In this document: piece by piece, positions 8,468-17,578 of the stretch
Layout: the number at the start of each line of letters is the position of its first letter
Numbering within the stretch: the stretch's first letter is position 1
Assembly: GCF_024460775.1 (NCBI RefSeq)
Contig: NZ_JANFYZ010000004.1
Location: 248,001-312,000 of the forward strand
Length of the DNA stretch: 64,000 bases
Source of the DNA: Desulfovibrio desulfuricans
GTDB taxonomy: Bacteria; Desulfobacterota; Desulfovibrionia; Desulfovibrionales; Desulfovibrionaceae
Reading direction: 5' to 3'
Program-made: the position numbers and the translations under genes
Notes under the pieces: generated by a model
Told to the model about the DNA's origin: nothing
The model's input: only the letters and a program-made list of their open reading frames with translations
The model's database searches: none

Positions 8468-10486
8468 TTATGACTGCCGTCGCTTGAACATCTTCTCCAG
8501 TTCGGCGGCGTCCCAGCGCAAGACGCAGGGGCGGCCATGCGGGCAGTATTCCCGGTCGGGCGTTTCCAGCCACTGCTGCAACAGCCCCGCGGCCTCGTCA
8601 TCCGCAAGACGTTGCCCAGCCTTGATGGCCCCCTTGCACGACATAGATATGAACATGTCGGCCAGATCATCCTTACGTCCGGCAAGGGCCTCACGCAAAA
8701 AATCCCTGGCTTCGGCGCGGGAGAGTACCGGGGGCATGGCGTTGACGCGCAAGTTGCCGCCGCTGACCTCAAGGGCAAAGCCCAGAGATTCCAGCCGGGG
8801 CCGCAGTTCAAAAAAACGTTCCGTTTCAGCCGGGTGCAGGGGCAGATCCAGCGGCAGGGCCAGCAACTGACCAGACCCGGCAAATCCCCCGCGCCGCAGG
8901 CGGGCATACAGCACTCGCTCGTGCGCCGCGTGCTGGTCGAGCAGCAGCAACGCGCCGGATGCGTCCCGCAGCACCAGATAGGTCAGCGCCACCTGCCCGA
9001 GGTAGGCAAACTGCCCAACGCTCAAGGGCTGACGTTCCTGCGCCGGCGGGAAAATGTCTCCACTGTGTTCGTTCGCTTTATCCGCAGCCTGATACGGGAC
9101 AGTATCAGGGGTGTGGTGCGCATAGGCTGAGGCCGCTTCCGCAAGGCCAGAAATATCTTCCGGCGCAGCAACAAACAGAGCGCTTTCCTTCTGCGCGGGT
9201 GCTGACTCATGGGCTGATGCCGCATCACTCTGAACAGAATCGCCCCACCAGTTTGCCGCACTGTCCGGGCCTGCGGCTGGTTCGGGCAACCGGGCCTGCC
9301 ACGAGGATTCCTCGTCCGGCCTGTCGTCCTGCTCCTGCGGCTTGATAAGAGGGGGGTTGTCCAGCCTGCCCCAAAAACCCTGCGGACGCGGGGCAGATTG
9401 TTGGGCAGAAGCTTCAAGAGGGCTTTCCGCAGTGTCGTCTTCTGACGCGTTCGGCCAAAGATTTTCGGCCACATCGTAGGAGGTCAGCAGCGCCCCCTGC
9501 ACGGCATGCAGCACGGCAGAAAACACGGCGGACTCATCCCGGAAACGCACTTCAGACTTGGCGGGATGTACGTTCACGTCCACTTCCGCCGGGTCCATCT
9601 CCACAAACAGTGCTACCTGCGGATAATCCCGGCTGGTCATACGGCCCTTGTAGGCCTCGCGCACGGCAGCAAGCAGGCGCTTGTCCGTCACCGAGCGGCC
9701 ATTGACGTAAAACAGCATGCGGTCGCCGCGCGGCTGGCTCACATTGGGCAGGGCAGCCAACCCGCGCACGCGGATGCCGTGGCGGGTGCCGTCAAAGGGG
9801 CGCAGGGCCTCCACAATCAGCCGGGGCCAGAGCACGCCAAGGCGGTCGGAAAGGCTTTGCCCCGGTAAAAACCGCAGAGCCTCGCGCTCGCCGGAGCTCA
9901 GGCTCAGGCCCACGGCGGGGCGGGCCAGCGCCAGTCGGGCCAGCCAGTCCTGCGCACGTTTGAACTCTGTGGATGGGGTCTTTAAAAATTTCAAGCGTGC
10001 TGGTATGTTGGAAAAAAGATCGCGCACTTCCACCCGCGTTCCCCGGTGCAGGGCCGCCGGGGCGGAAACCGTCAGCAAGCCGTGCTCCACCTCAACCCTG
10101 TGCGCCTGTGTCTGGCCGTCTGGGTCAGTCACCGCAGAGGTTATGGAAAACCGGGAAACCGAGGCAATGCTCGGCAGGGCCTCGCCCCTGAAACCGTAAG
10201 AGCTGATGTGCTCAAGGTCAGACAGGCTGGCAATCTTGCTCGTGGCGTGCCGGGTGACGGCCAGTTCCAGATCGGCTGCGGCTATGCCGCACCCGTCGTC
10301 CTGCACGCTGATAAGGCTCTGCCCGCCGTTTTCAAGGCAAACGTCGATCTGCGCGGCATCGGCGTCAAGGCTGTTTTCAACCAGCTCCTTGAGCACGCTG
10401 GCAGGACGCTCCACCACTTCACCTGCGGCGATCTGATTGCGCAACTCAGGCGGTAGCAAACGTATATGACGATGTTTTTCAGACAT
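8468..10486 (-). CDS. mutL: DNA mismatch repair protein MutL
   Basis: A 672-residue MutL, the mismatch-repair ATPase that couples MutS recognition to strand removal. The N-terminal GHKL ATPase shows AAGEVVERP, ELVENSLDA, DDGCGI and GFRGEALPSI. A long acidic, low-complexity linker (about 345-480) leads to the C-terminal dimerisation/endonuclease domain with DQHAAHERVLYA near 515, SCKGAIKAG and CPHGRP. In endonuclease-type MutL the first motif is DQHA-x2-E-x4-E; here the last Glu is Ala, the other motifs being kept. The start MSEKHRHIRLLPPELRNQIA is the usual MutL start; the open frame upstream to 11161 is not needed. The ribosome site is weak. Confidence 0.95.
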   Translation of the reverse strand: MSEKHRHIRLLPPELRNQIAAGEVVERPASVLKELVENSLDADAAQIDVCLENGGQSLISVQDDGCGIAAADLELAVTRHATSKIASLSDLEHISSYGFRGEALPSIASVSRFSITSAVTDPDGQTQAHRVEVEHGLLTVSAPAALHRGTRVEVRDLFSNIPARLKFLKTPSTEFKRAQDWLARLALARPAVGLSLSSGEREALRFLPGQSLSDRLGVLWPRLIVEALRPFDGTRHGIRVRGLAALPNVSQPRGDRMLFYVNGRSVTDKRLLAAVREAYKGRMTSRDYPQVALFVEMDPAEVDVNVHPAKSEVRFRDESAVFSAVLHAVQGALLTSYDVAENLWPNASEDDTAESPLEASAQQSAPRPQGFWGRLDNPPLIKPQEQDDRPDEESSWQARLPEPAAGPDSAANWWGDSVQSDAASAHESAPAQKESALFVAAPEDISGLAEAASAYAHHTPDTVPYQAADKANEHSGDIFPPAQERQPLSVGQFAYLGQVALTYLVLRDASGALLLLDQHAAHERVLYARLRRGGFAGSGQLLALPLDLPLHPAETERFFELRPRLESLGFALEVSGGNLRVNAMPPVLSRAEARDFLREALAGRKDDLADMFISMSCKGAIKAGQRLADDEAAGLLQQWLETPDREYCPHGRPCVLRWDAAELEKMFKRRQS

Positions 10487-10678
10487 AGGCCCAGTGTATT
10501 CGGGCGCGCTCCACAAGGCAAGCGGCCTCGACTGCGGCGCATGCGCGGCTGCGCGGGGAGAATAAATTCCCGTGGCAGGGCTTGCCTCGGCGCACGCTGT
10601 GCTTATGTATGGAAGACGAGGCTGCGTATGCGCGCGGCCAGGCTTCTGGCAACACGCAAAGCAAGCCGGGAGGTTTCT

Positions 10679-10984
10679 ATGTACAGCAACACACTGAAAG
10701 CCATTGCCGAACCGCTGCGCGGTACCCCCGTGCCCGCAGGCTTTGACCCTGAAATGCTCTATGTTGAGTGCGCCCGTTGCGGCTCGCCCGTCATGTGGGA
10801 GCAGGGCAAGGCCACTCATATTCTCAGCTTGGCGGGCATTGACCCCCTTGAACTCGATTCTTCCTGCATGCTGGTCACAGACGGCTGCCCCATGTGCAGC
10901 GGCAAAGACCAGTATACGGTACAGATTTTCCGGGTCAGCGGCGATGCGCAGACGCGCCGCCCCCCATTCTTCGGCAACGCATAG
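10679..10984 (+). CDS. Small two-CxxC (zinc-ribbon-like) protein
   Basis: A 101-residue protein starting at ATG 10679 after a clear GGGAGG site. It contains CARCGSPVMW near residue 33 and CPMCSGK near residue 72, a CxxC pair suggesting a zinc ribbon or rubredoxin-like metal site. No signal peptide or membrane segment. It stands alone between divergent mutL and a DeoR regulator and is followed by two terminators, so it is probably its own transcript. I do not recognise a named family. Confidence 0.7.
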   Translation: MYSNTLKAIAEPLRGTPVPAGFDPEMLYVECARCGSPVMWEQGKATHILSLAGIDPLELDSSCMLVTDGCPMCSGKDQYTVQIFRVSGDAQTRRPPFFGNA

Positions 10985-11024
10985 CCAGCGCGGGTCTACC
11001 CCGCCCGCGTAAACCCTAGCAGAA

Positions 11025-11057
11025 GGCTGCCGGATCATGTGCCCGGCGGCCTTTTTG
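11025..11057 (+). terminator. Intrinsic terminator after small zinc-ribbon gene
   Basis: GGCTGCCGG and CCGGCGGCC form a 9-bp stem with one G-U pair, followed by TTTTT. Confidence 0.8.
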
Positions 11058-11106
11058 CGTTCTGCCGCAGGCAATACGGCACAGGAGCGGCAGACGCGCT
11101 TTTTCC

Positions 11107-11136
11107 AGCCCGGAGGGATGCTCCGGGCTTTTTTTG
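11107..11136 (+). terminator. Second, perfect intrinsic terminator
   Basis: AGCCCGGAG and CTCCGGGCT pair perfectly around GGATG and run into seven or more T residues. With the previous hairpin it forms a tandem terminator insulating the downstream acid-sugar operon. Confidence 0.9.
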
Positions 11137-11347
11137 TTGCCCCGGCGGGGAGGCGGAACACAGTGCCCTGGCTGACCTCTCACTAATTAACAAAAAACAA
11201 CATTTTTCTGACAACATAGATAAAAAGTATGAGCTATATCCACAAAATTACCCCACCTGTCTTGACGATATTCCCTTTCAGGGGCATAACACAAAACAAC
11301 AAATTTGAAACAAAATTAACACATACCCGTCACACTCCGGAGCCGCC
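11137..11347. promoter_or_regulatory. AT-rich leader upstream of acid-sugar operon
   Basis: About 210 AT-rich bases between the tandem terminators and the DeoR start. As the only sizeable upstream gap of the 11.3-17.5 kb gene run it probably contains the operon promoter and the repressor's own operator. I could not pick out a convincing repeat. Confidence 0.4.
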
Positions 11348-12121
11348 ATGTTGCCAGCAGAACGCCGCAGAGAAATGGCCCGCCTCATCAAAAACCGGGG
11401 CGCGGTCAATACACGCGAACTTGCCGAAGCGCTGGGCATTTCCACCATGACAGTGCGCCGTGACCTCAAGCTGCTGGAAGAACGCAACCAGCTTGAACTC
11501 ACCTGGGGCGGGGCTGTGCCCCTGAGTTTTGAAGCCAACGACATCCCCCGCGCCCGCAAGGCCGTTTCCATGCTTGAGGCCAAACAGGTCATAGCACGCG
11601 CCGCCTGCCAGTTTATCAAGAACGAAGACTTTATTGCCCTTGATGCGGGCACCACCAGCCTTGAGCTGGCCCGCCTGCTGCCCGCCCTGCCCCTCACAAG
11701 CCTCGGCGTTGTCACGCCTGACCTGGAAATAGCCCTGCTGCTTTCTGGCTGCGACCATATTTCCGTCTTTCTTTCGGGCGGGCTTATCGATCCTGTCAGC
11801 CGCGCCTGCAACGACAGCGATGCCGTGGCCTACCTGCGCGGCCTGCGCCTTACCATGGCCTTTGTGGGCACCAACGTGTGGGATGCCCACCACGGCATCA
11901 CCACCAGCACTTCCGCCAAGATGCATTACAAGCGTCAGCTCATGACCAGCGCCGACAAAACCTTTCTGCTGGCGGATGCGTCCAAGTACGCCAAGTTCAG
12001 CCCCTGGCTGGTGGCCGGTGTGGAACGCTTTGACCACATCATCACCGACAGCGGCCTGACCGCCGAAGCCCGCGCCGCCCTTGAAGCTGCGCCCGCCCAT
12101 TTGATTATTGCCGACGCATAA
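11348..12121 (+). CDS. DeoR/GlpR-family transcriptional regulator
   Basis: A 257-residue sugar-metabolism regulator. The N-terminal helix-turn-helix (about 5-57) carries RELAEALGISTMTVRRDLK, the classic DeoR recognition helix. The C-terminal DeoRC sensor domain shows DAGTTSLELA near 100 and the FVGTNVWDAHHGIT region, which in the family binds a phosphorylated sugar. It is the first gene of a co-directional run (kinase, dehydrogenase, permease, glycerate kinase), so it most likely represses that operon and is released by a phosphorylated pathway intermediate. Confidence 0.9.
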   Translation: MLPAERRREMARLIKNRGAVNTRELAEALGISTMTVRRDLKLLEERNQLELTWGGAVPLSFEANDIPRARKAVSMLEAKQVIARAACQFIKNEDFIALDAGTTSLELARLLPALPLTSLGVVTPDLEIALLLSGCDHISVFLSGGLIDPVSRACNDSDAVAYLRGLRLTMAFVGTNVWDAHHGITTSTSAKMHYKRQLMTSADKTFLLADASKYAKFSPWLVAGVERFDHIITDSGLTAEARAALEAAPAHLIIADA

Positions 12122-12143
12122 CCCTTTTCTGACAAGGTTTGTT

Positions 12144-13475
12144 ATGGATATTGCCGTTATTGCCGATGATTTCACGGGCGCCAATGCCAACGGGGCCCTG
12201 CTCACAGCCAAGGGCTTTTCCAGCGCCACCTGCCTTGGGCCGGATCACTGGAACCCCGCAGATTTTTCTGCCTACACTGCGGTTTCCCTTAATGCGGAAA
12301 GTCGCCTGCTGCCACAGCAAAAAGCCTGGCAGGTTGTGTACGACGCCGTGAGCATGTTTTGCAGGGAACATCCAGCCCTTGTTTCAAAGCGGGTGGATTC
12401 CACATTGCGCGGCAACGTGGGGGCAGAAATGGAAGCCTCCATCAAGGCTATGGACGACACCTACGGGCACCAGCAGTCGCTGGCCGTGCTGGTGCCGTCC
12501 TACCCGACATCGGGCCGCATATGCGTGGGGGGATACCAGATCGTTCACGGCATACCGTTGGAACGCTCGCCCATTGCCAAGGACGCGGCAACCCCTGTCA
12601 ACAATACGTCTGTGCTTAAAATCGTGGCAGAGCAGAGCGCCATTGCCTGCGGATTTGTCCCGCTTGACAGGATCCTCGCCGGGCCTGCCGCCGTACGCGA
12701 AACCATTGAGGACGCACGCGCCCGTGGCTGTCGCGCCGTGGTCTGCGATGCCGTGGCGGATGAAGACATCACCACCATCGCTCAGGCCCTTGCCAGTGCG
12801 CCCTATCCCCTGATTGCCCTTGATCCCGGCCCGTTCACGGCAGAGCTTGCCGCCGTACGCGTCAAGGCCCCGCGCGCGCAGTTTGAAAACCGTGTTTTTC
12901 TTGCCGTGGGCAGCACCAGCGAACTGACCCGCACCCAGCTTGAGGCCCTGCGCCTGGCCCATCCCTGCCACCTCATAACGATGGATGTTCGTAAAATTCT
13001 GGCTGGAGAGGCAGAGCGGCAACAGGAATGCGACCGGGTGCTCAAGGCCGTATGCGCCCCGCACAAGGAGGCCACGGTTCTTGGCATCTGCACGGCTGGC
13101 AGCAGGGAAGATGTTTTTTCCATGGAAGAAATGTCCCGCAGGCTTGGCATTTTGCCCTGCGATATTTCGCAGCGCATCAACACGGCCCTTGCCGCCGTGA
13201 CGCGCGAGGCCCTGCAACAAAAACAACTGGGCATCGGCGGCCTCTACACCTCAGGCGGAGAAGTCACGGTAGCCGTGGTGCGCACCCTGAAGGCAGGCGG
13301 ATTTTCCGTGCGCGATCAAGTGCTGCCCCTTGCCGTGTATGGCCACATCATCGGCGGCGAACACCCCGATCTGCCCATGATCACCAAGGGCGGATTTGTG
13401 GGCGACAAAGACAGCCTGGTGGAGTGCATGGAATACCTGTTCACCAAGATTTCAAGCCGCAAGCGGCCCGCCTGA
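12144..13475 (+). CDS. Four-carbon acid sugar kinase (DUF1537 family)
   Basis: A 443-residue member of the DUF1537 kinase family, which phosphorylates four-carbon acid sugars such as D-threonate or D-erythronate. Signature segments are IADDFTGANANG near the N-terminus, KRVDSTLRGNVG near residue 83, and the C-terminal nucleotide-binding GGLYTSGGEVTVAV and KGGFVGDKDSL. I chose ATG 12144 (MDIAVIADD), 22 bases after the regulator stop, over an ATG at 12108. Its neighbour is a PdxA-like dehydrogenase, the published partner for D-threonate and D-erythronate catabolism, so the product is probably a 4-phospho-tetronate. The exact substrate is inference. Confidence 0.88.
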   Translation: MDIAVIADDFTGANANGALLTAKGFSSATCLGPDHWNPADFSAYTAVSLNAESRLLPQQKAWQVVYDAVSMFCREHPALVSKRVDSTLRGNVGAEMEASIKAMDDTYGHQQSLAVLVPSYPTSGRICVGGYQIVHGIPLERSPIAKDAATPVNNTSVLKIVAEQSAIACGFVPLDRILAGPAAVRETIEDARARGCRAVVCDAVADEDITTIAQALASAPYPLIALDPGPFTAELAAVRVKAPRAQFENRVFLAVGSTSELTRTQLEALRLAHPCHLITMDVRKILAGEAERQQECDRVLKAVCAPHKEATVLGICTAGSREDVFSMEEMSRRLGILPCDISQRINTALAAVTREALQQKQLGIGGLYTSGGEVTVAVVRTLKAGGFSVRDQVLPLAVYGHIIGGEHPDLPMITKGGFVGDKDSLVECMEYLFTKISSRKRPA

Positions 13476-13524
13476 CGCGCTGCGCCGCACCAAAACCAGT
13501 TCATAATCAACAAGGACGAAAGAA

Positions 13525-14520
13525 ATGAAACCCCTGATTTGCGCTCCAATGGGCGACCCCGCAGGCGTTGGGCCGGAAATTCTGGCCGCTTCGCTGGCTG
13601 ACGCCGCCGTCACCGACATGGCCAATGTGCTTGTGGTGGGCAATACCGAAATCATGCGCCGCGCCGCCGCCATCATGAAGGCAGACCTCGACTTCAACGA
13701 GGTGGATGCGGATCTCAACGGCTGGCGCGAGGGCGCTGCCAACATCATCAACATGGACAACGTGGATCTGGCCTCCTTTGCCTACGGCAAGGTGCAGGCC
13801 CAGTGCGGCCAGGCGGCCTTTGAATACATCAAGGCCTCCATTGAGCTGACAATGGCGGGCAAGGCCGCAGCCGTGGCGACCACGCCCATCAACAAGGAAT
13901 CCCTCAAGGCAGCCCATGTGCCCTACATCGGGCACACCGAAATTTTTGGCGACCTCACAGGCACCAAGGATCCGCTGACCATGTTTCAGGTGCACAACCT
14001 GCGCGTGTTCTTCCTGACCCGTCACCTCTCGCTGATTGATGCCTGCCGCGCTGTGAAAAAAGACCGCGTGCTCGACTACATCGGCCGCTGCACCAGCGCC
14101 CTCAAGCTGCTGGGGCTGAAAAATCCGAGCATGGTGGTGGCTGGCCTCAACCCGCACTGCGGCGAGCACGGACTTTTTGGCAATGAGGAAGACGCTGAAG
14201 TGGTTCCGGCCATTGAAGAAGCCCGCCGTCAGGGCTTCAACGTTCACGGCCCCAACCCGGCGGATTCGGTCTTCCACTTTGCCCTCAAGGGCGCGTGGGA
14301 CGCGGTGCTTTCGCTCTATCACGATCAGGGGCACATAGCGACCAAGATGGTGGATTTTGAACGCACCATCTCGCTCACGCTGGGCATGCCCATTCTGCGC
14401 ACATCGGTGGATCACGGCACGGCCTTTGACATTGCCGGAACAGGCAAGGCCAGCGCCGTGAGCATGGTGGAAGCCATCCGCCTTGCTGCGGAATACGCGC
14501 CCAACTTCGTCAGACATTAA
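13525..14520 (+). CDS. pdxA2: PdxA2-type 4-phospho-tetronate dehydrogenase
   Basis: A 331-residue PdxA-family NAD-dependent dehydrogenase/decarboxylase. Start PMGDPAGVGPEI is characteristic, and the three metal-binding histidines lie in PYIGHTEIFG, LNPHCGEHGLFG and YHDQGHIATK. PdxA proper acts in pyridoxal phosphate synthesis, but PdxA2 paralogues encoded beside DUF1537 kinases oxidise 4-phospho-D-threonate or erythronate to dihydroxyacetone phosphate and CO2. The operon context (kinase upstream by about 50 bases, permease downstream) favours the catabolic role here. Confidence 0.88.
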   Translation: MKPLICAPMGDPAGVGPEILAASLADAAVTDMANVLVVGNTEIMRRAAAIMKADLDFNEVDADLNGWREGAANIINMDNVDLASFAYGKVQAQCGQAAFEYIKASIELTMAGKAAAVATTPINKESLKAAHVPYIGHTEIFGDLTGTKDPLTMFQVHNLRVFFLTRHLSLIDACRAVKKDRVLDYIGRCTSALKLLGLKNPSMVVAGLNPHCGEHGLFGNEEDAEVVPAIEEARRQGFNVHGPNPADSVFHFALKGAWDAVLSLYHDQGHIATKMVDFERTISLTLGMPILRTSVDHGTAFDIAGTGKASAVSMVEAIRLAAEYAPNFVRH

Positions 14521-14627
14521 ATCCGGGGCTCGGCCACTGCTGCAAAGGGGTATGGCAGTGGCCGCCGGATAAAGCCGGTGCGGCAACGAGGGTTTGCCGT
14601 GCACGCACTTTTAAAAGGGAGTTAACT

Positions 14628-16010
14628 ATGGATGTGGGCAGTTGGCAGATGATTGCTGGCCTTGTGGTTGGCATCAGCGTTCTGGTTGGTCTTATTCTTT
14701 ACAGTCGTATTCACGCCTTCCCGGCGCTGATCATTGCCGCCATCGTCACGGGGCTTGTGGGCGGCATGCCCTTCAGCAAGGTTATCGCTTCTGTCACCAA
14801 GGGCTTTGGCGGCACCCTGGGCAGCATCGGCATCATCATCGGCTTTGGCATCATGATGGGCGCCATCTTTGAAAAATCCGGCGCTGCCAAGCGCATGGCC
14901 AAGGTTTTTCTGAAGCTTTTTGGTAAAGGCCGCGAAGAACTGGCCCTTGCCACAACGGGCTTTATCGTGTCCATTCCCATTTTCTGCGATTCGGGTTTTG
15001 TCATTCTTTCGCCGCTGGCAAAAGCCATTTCGCGGGCCACTGGCAAAAGCCTCATAACTCTTGGCGTGGCGCTGGCGGCAGGGCTGGTCATCACCCACCA
15101 CCTTATTCCGCCCACTCCCGGCCCTGTGGCCTCGGCGGAATACTTCAACGTGCCCCTTGGCGACATGATCCTGTTCGGCCTGCTGCTGGCCATCCCCCTG
15201 ACCATCGCCTCCATCATCTATGCCCGTTACATCGGCAACAAGGTGTTTCGCCTGCCCGCACAGGACAGTGATGATGGTTTTGTTGACCAGCCCTATGCCA
15301 TTGGCGCGGGCGGCCAGTGGATGGACGCTGACGACAGCAAGCTGCCCTCGGCCTGGAAGAGCTTTGCACCCATTCTTATTCCCGTAGTGCTCATCCTGCT
15401 TGGCACCTTCACCACCGCCCTTGTTCCCAAGGCTGAGCGCGTGGGCTTGATGTTTGACCTCATTGACGGCCTTGGTTCCCCCGTTGTGGCAGTGGGCATC
15501 GGCCTTGTTTTCGCGGCCTTCTTCCTCACCGACGGCATGAGCCGCAAGGACGTGGTCAACACGATGGACGACTCCGTCAAGCAGGCGGGCATCATTCTGC
15601 TGGTTACGGGCGGCGGCGGCGCGCTGGGCATGGTGCTGCGCGACAGCGGCGCGGGTACGCATGTGGCAAACCTCATTGCCACCATGCATCTGCCTGCGGT
15701 CATCCTGCCGCTTGCCATCGCCACCATTGTGCGCCTTATGCAGGGTTCCGGCACTGTGGCCATGGTCACATCGGCCTCCATCGTTGCGCCCATGGCCGCA
15801 ACCCTTGGCCTCAATCCCACCCTTGGGGCGCTGGCCTGTTGCACTGGCGCATTTATCTTCTCCTACTTCAATGACAGCTACTACTGGGTTGTCACCCGCA
15901 TGCTCGGTGTTTCGGACGTGCGCGAGCAGATCCGCATCTGGTCGGTCACGACCACCATCTGCTGGGCTGTGGGCTGCACCATCCTCATCGTGGCGGGCTT
16001 TTTCATCTAG
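14628..16010 (+). CDS. GntP-family acid-sugar permease
   Basis: A 460-residue integral membrane transporter of the gluconate:H+ symporter family, with about a dozen hydrophobic segments. Family features include the glycine-rich GFGGTLGSIGIIIGFGIMMG region and SGLTSS-like loops; THHLIPPTPGPVASAEYF near 165 and FNDSYYWVVTRMLG near the C-terminus are typical GntP motifs. The start has AAGGGAG a few bases upstream. It presumably imports the sugar acid handled by the kinase and dehydrogenase upstream or the glycerate used by the kinase downstream. Confidence 0.9.
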   Translation: MDVGSWQMIAGLVVGISVLVGLILYSRIHAFPALIIAAIVTGLVGGMPFSKVIASVTKGFGGTLGSIGIIIGFGIMMGAIFEKSGAAKRMAKVFLKLFGKGREELALATTGFIVSIPIFCDSGFVILSPLAKAISRATGKSLITLGVALAAGLVITHHLIPPTPGPVASAEYFNVPLGDMILFGLLLAIPLTIASIIYARYIGNKVFRLPAQDSDDGFVDQPYAIGAGGQWMDADDSKLPSAWKSFAPILIPVVLILLGTFTTALVPKAERVGLMFDLIDGLGSPVVAVGIGLVFAAFFLTDGMSRKDVVNTMDDSVKQAGIILLVTGGGGALGMVLRDSGAGTHVANLIATMHLPAVILPLAIATIVRLMQGSGTVAMVTSASIVAPMAATLGLNPTLGALACCTGAFIFSYFNDSYYWVVTRMLGVSDVREQIRIWSVTTTICWAVGCTILIVAGFFI

Positions 16011-16135
16011 AGCAATTTCACTCTGAGATCGCTCTGGCAACTGTGCGAACAGGCCCCGCCACGAAGCTATTACGCACGGGAGTGAGCGTCTTAAAGCTTG
16101 AGACGGCACAGCCGACCCTCTCCGACATGGTGCCG

Positions 16136-16185
16136 CAACAACAAATGCCGATGGCCCCCACACGGGCTGTCGGCATTTGTTGTTG
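16136..16185 (+). repeat. Long intercistronic hairpin
   Basis: A 22-bp stem with only two G-U pairs and a six-base CCACAC loop lies between the permease and glycerate kinase genes. No T-tract follows, so it is more likely an mRNA processing or stability structure than a terminator. Confidence 0.75.
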
Positions 16186-16295
16186 GTGCAGATAAGGCCA
16201 GTCCCCGCAGCACCTGTTCATTCGGCCAGTTGTGCCCTATGCTGGGGCATCGCGGCGCGTAACGCGCCGCAGATTCCTGCCGTTCTGGAGGTAGT

Positions 16296-17456
16296 ATGAA
16301 GATCGTCATCGCGCCCGACTCGTACAAGGAATGCCTGTCTGCCCTGCAAGTGGCCCTTTCCATCGAATCCGGCTTTCGCGAGGTTTTCCCCGATGCGGTC
16401 TACGTCAAGGTTCCTGTGGCGGACGGCGGCGAAGGCACCGTGGAAGCTATGGTGGAAGCCACGGCAGGCCGCCGGGTGGATACCACGGTACGCGGCCCGC
16501 TGGGCGACCCCGTGGATGCTTTTTACGGCCTGACCGGCGACGGCAAAACCGCTGTGATCGAAATGGCCGCAGCCAGCGGTCTGGCCCTTGTGCCGCCCCA
16601 CTTGCGCAACCCCCTCAATACCACCAGCTACGGCACAGGCCAGCTTATCCGCTCTGCGCTGGATGCTGGCGCGCGCAAGTTCATTTTGGGCATTGGCGGC
16701 AGCGCCACCAACGAGGGCGGCGCTGGCATGCTTCAGGCCCTTGGAGTGCGGCTGCTGGACGGCCAGGGGCAGGAAATCGAGCCCACCGGCATGGGCCTTG
16801 GCAGGCTTGCGCGCATAGATATGTCCAACTTTGACGCCCGCCTTGCCGGCTGCGTCATTGATGTTGCCTGCGATGTGGACAACCCACTCTGCGGCCCGCG
16901 CGGCGCATCGGCCATTTTTGGCCCGCAGAAAGGGGCCACGCCTGAAATGGTGCAGCAGCTCGACGGCTATTTGCAGAACTTTGCGGCCATCGCGCGCCGC
17001 GACCTCGGCGTGGACATGGCGGACATGCCCGGCGCTGGCGCTGCTGGCGGCATGGGCGCTGCCATGTTCGCCTTTTTGAAAGGGCGGCTGCGCCCCGGCA
17101 GCGAGATTGTGACCGAAGCCGTGGGCCTGGACGCGCACGTGCGCGATGCCGATATCGTCGTTACCGGCGAGGGCCGCATTGACGGGCAGACGGCCTTTGG
17201 CAAGACCCCCGTGGGCGTTGCCCGCGTGGCAAAGCGCCACAACAAGCCGGTTATAGCCATTGGCGGTTCACTGCGGGCCGATGTGGACGCCGTGTTTGCT
17301 CACGGCATTGACGCGGTTTCAAGCGTGCTCTACCGCCCCTGCACCATTGACGAGGCCCTTACCGAAGGCAATGAAAATTTGCGCAGAACCGCGCGCAACA
17401 TCGCCGCCATCCTCGCAATGGGCCTGAACCTTGGCGCATGCCGCACGGGCAGGTAG
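16296..17456 (+). CDS. glxK: Glycerate kinase (GlxK/GarK family)
   Basis: A 386-residue glycerate kinase that phosphorylates D-glycerate, feeding it into glycolysis. It begins MKIVIAPDSYKECLSA and shows VPVADGGEGTVEAM, GIGGSATNEGGAGMLQALG and VTGEGRIDGQTAFGK, all diagnostic of the GlxK/GarK fold. The ribosome site is GGAGG six bases before the ATG. It closes the acid-sugar operon, after a 285-base gap with a strong hairpin, suggesting glycerate is either a co-substrate imported by the GntP permease or a by-product of the pathway. Confidence 0.93.
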   Translation: MKIVIAPDSYKECLSALQVALSIESGFREVFPDAVYVKVPVADGGEGTVEAMVEATAGRRVDTTVRGPLGDPVDAFYGLTGDGKTAVIEMAAASGLALVPPHLRNPLNTTSYGTGQLIRSALDAGARKFILGIGGSATNEGGAGMLQALGVRLLDGQGQEIEPTGMGLGRLARIDMSNFDARLAGCVIDVACDVDNPLCGPRGASAIFGPQKGATPEMVQQLDGYLQNFAAIARRDLGVDMADMPGAGAAGGMGAAMFAFLKGRLRPGSEIVTEAVGLDAHVRDADIVVTGEGRIDGQTAFGKTPVGVARVAKRHNKPVIAIGGSLRADVDAVFAHGIDAVSSVLYRPCTIDEALTEGNENLRRTARNIAAILAMGLNLGACRTGR

Positions 17457-17491
17457 GCAGATTCGCAGCGCCCCCTGCCAGACGTATGCAT

Positions 17492-17535
17492 CATAAAAAA
17501 CGGCCACACTTTTTGCGGTGTGGCCGTTTTTTATG
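17492..17535 (+). terminator. Bidirectional terminator between convergent genes
   Basis: An 18-bp perfect inverted repeat (core AACGGCCACAC) with an 8-base loop has T-runs on both strands and sits between the glycerate kinase and the convergent Mpv17-like gene, so it can stop transcripts from both sides. Confidence 0.95.
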
Positions 17536-17578
17536 TTCTCAATCTTGCGGAGTTCACCCGCAAGGTTTTCTGTTTTGT

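Noticed and set aside
10487..11161. N-terminal extension of mutL
   Set aside because: Antisense to the small CxxC gene and unlike MutL; the normal MutL start is at 10486.
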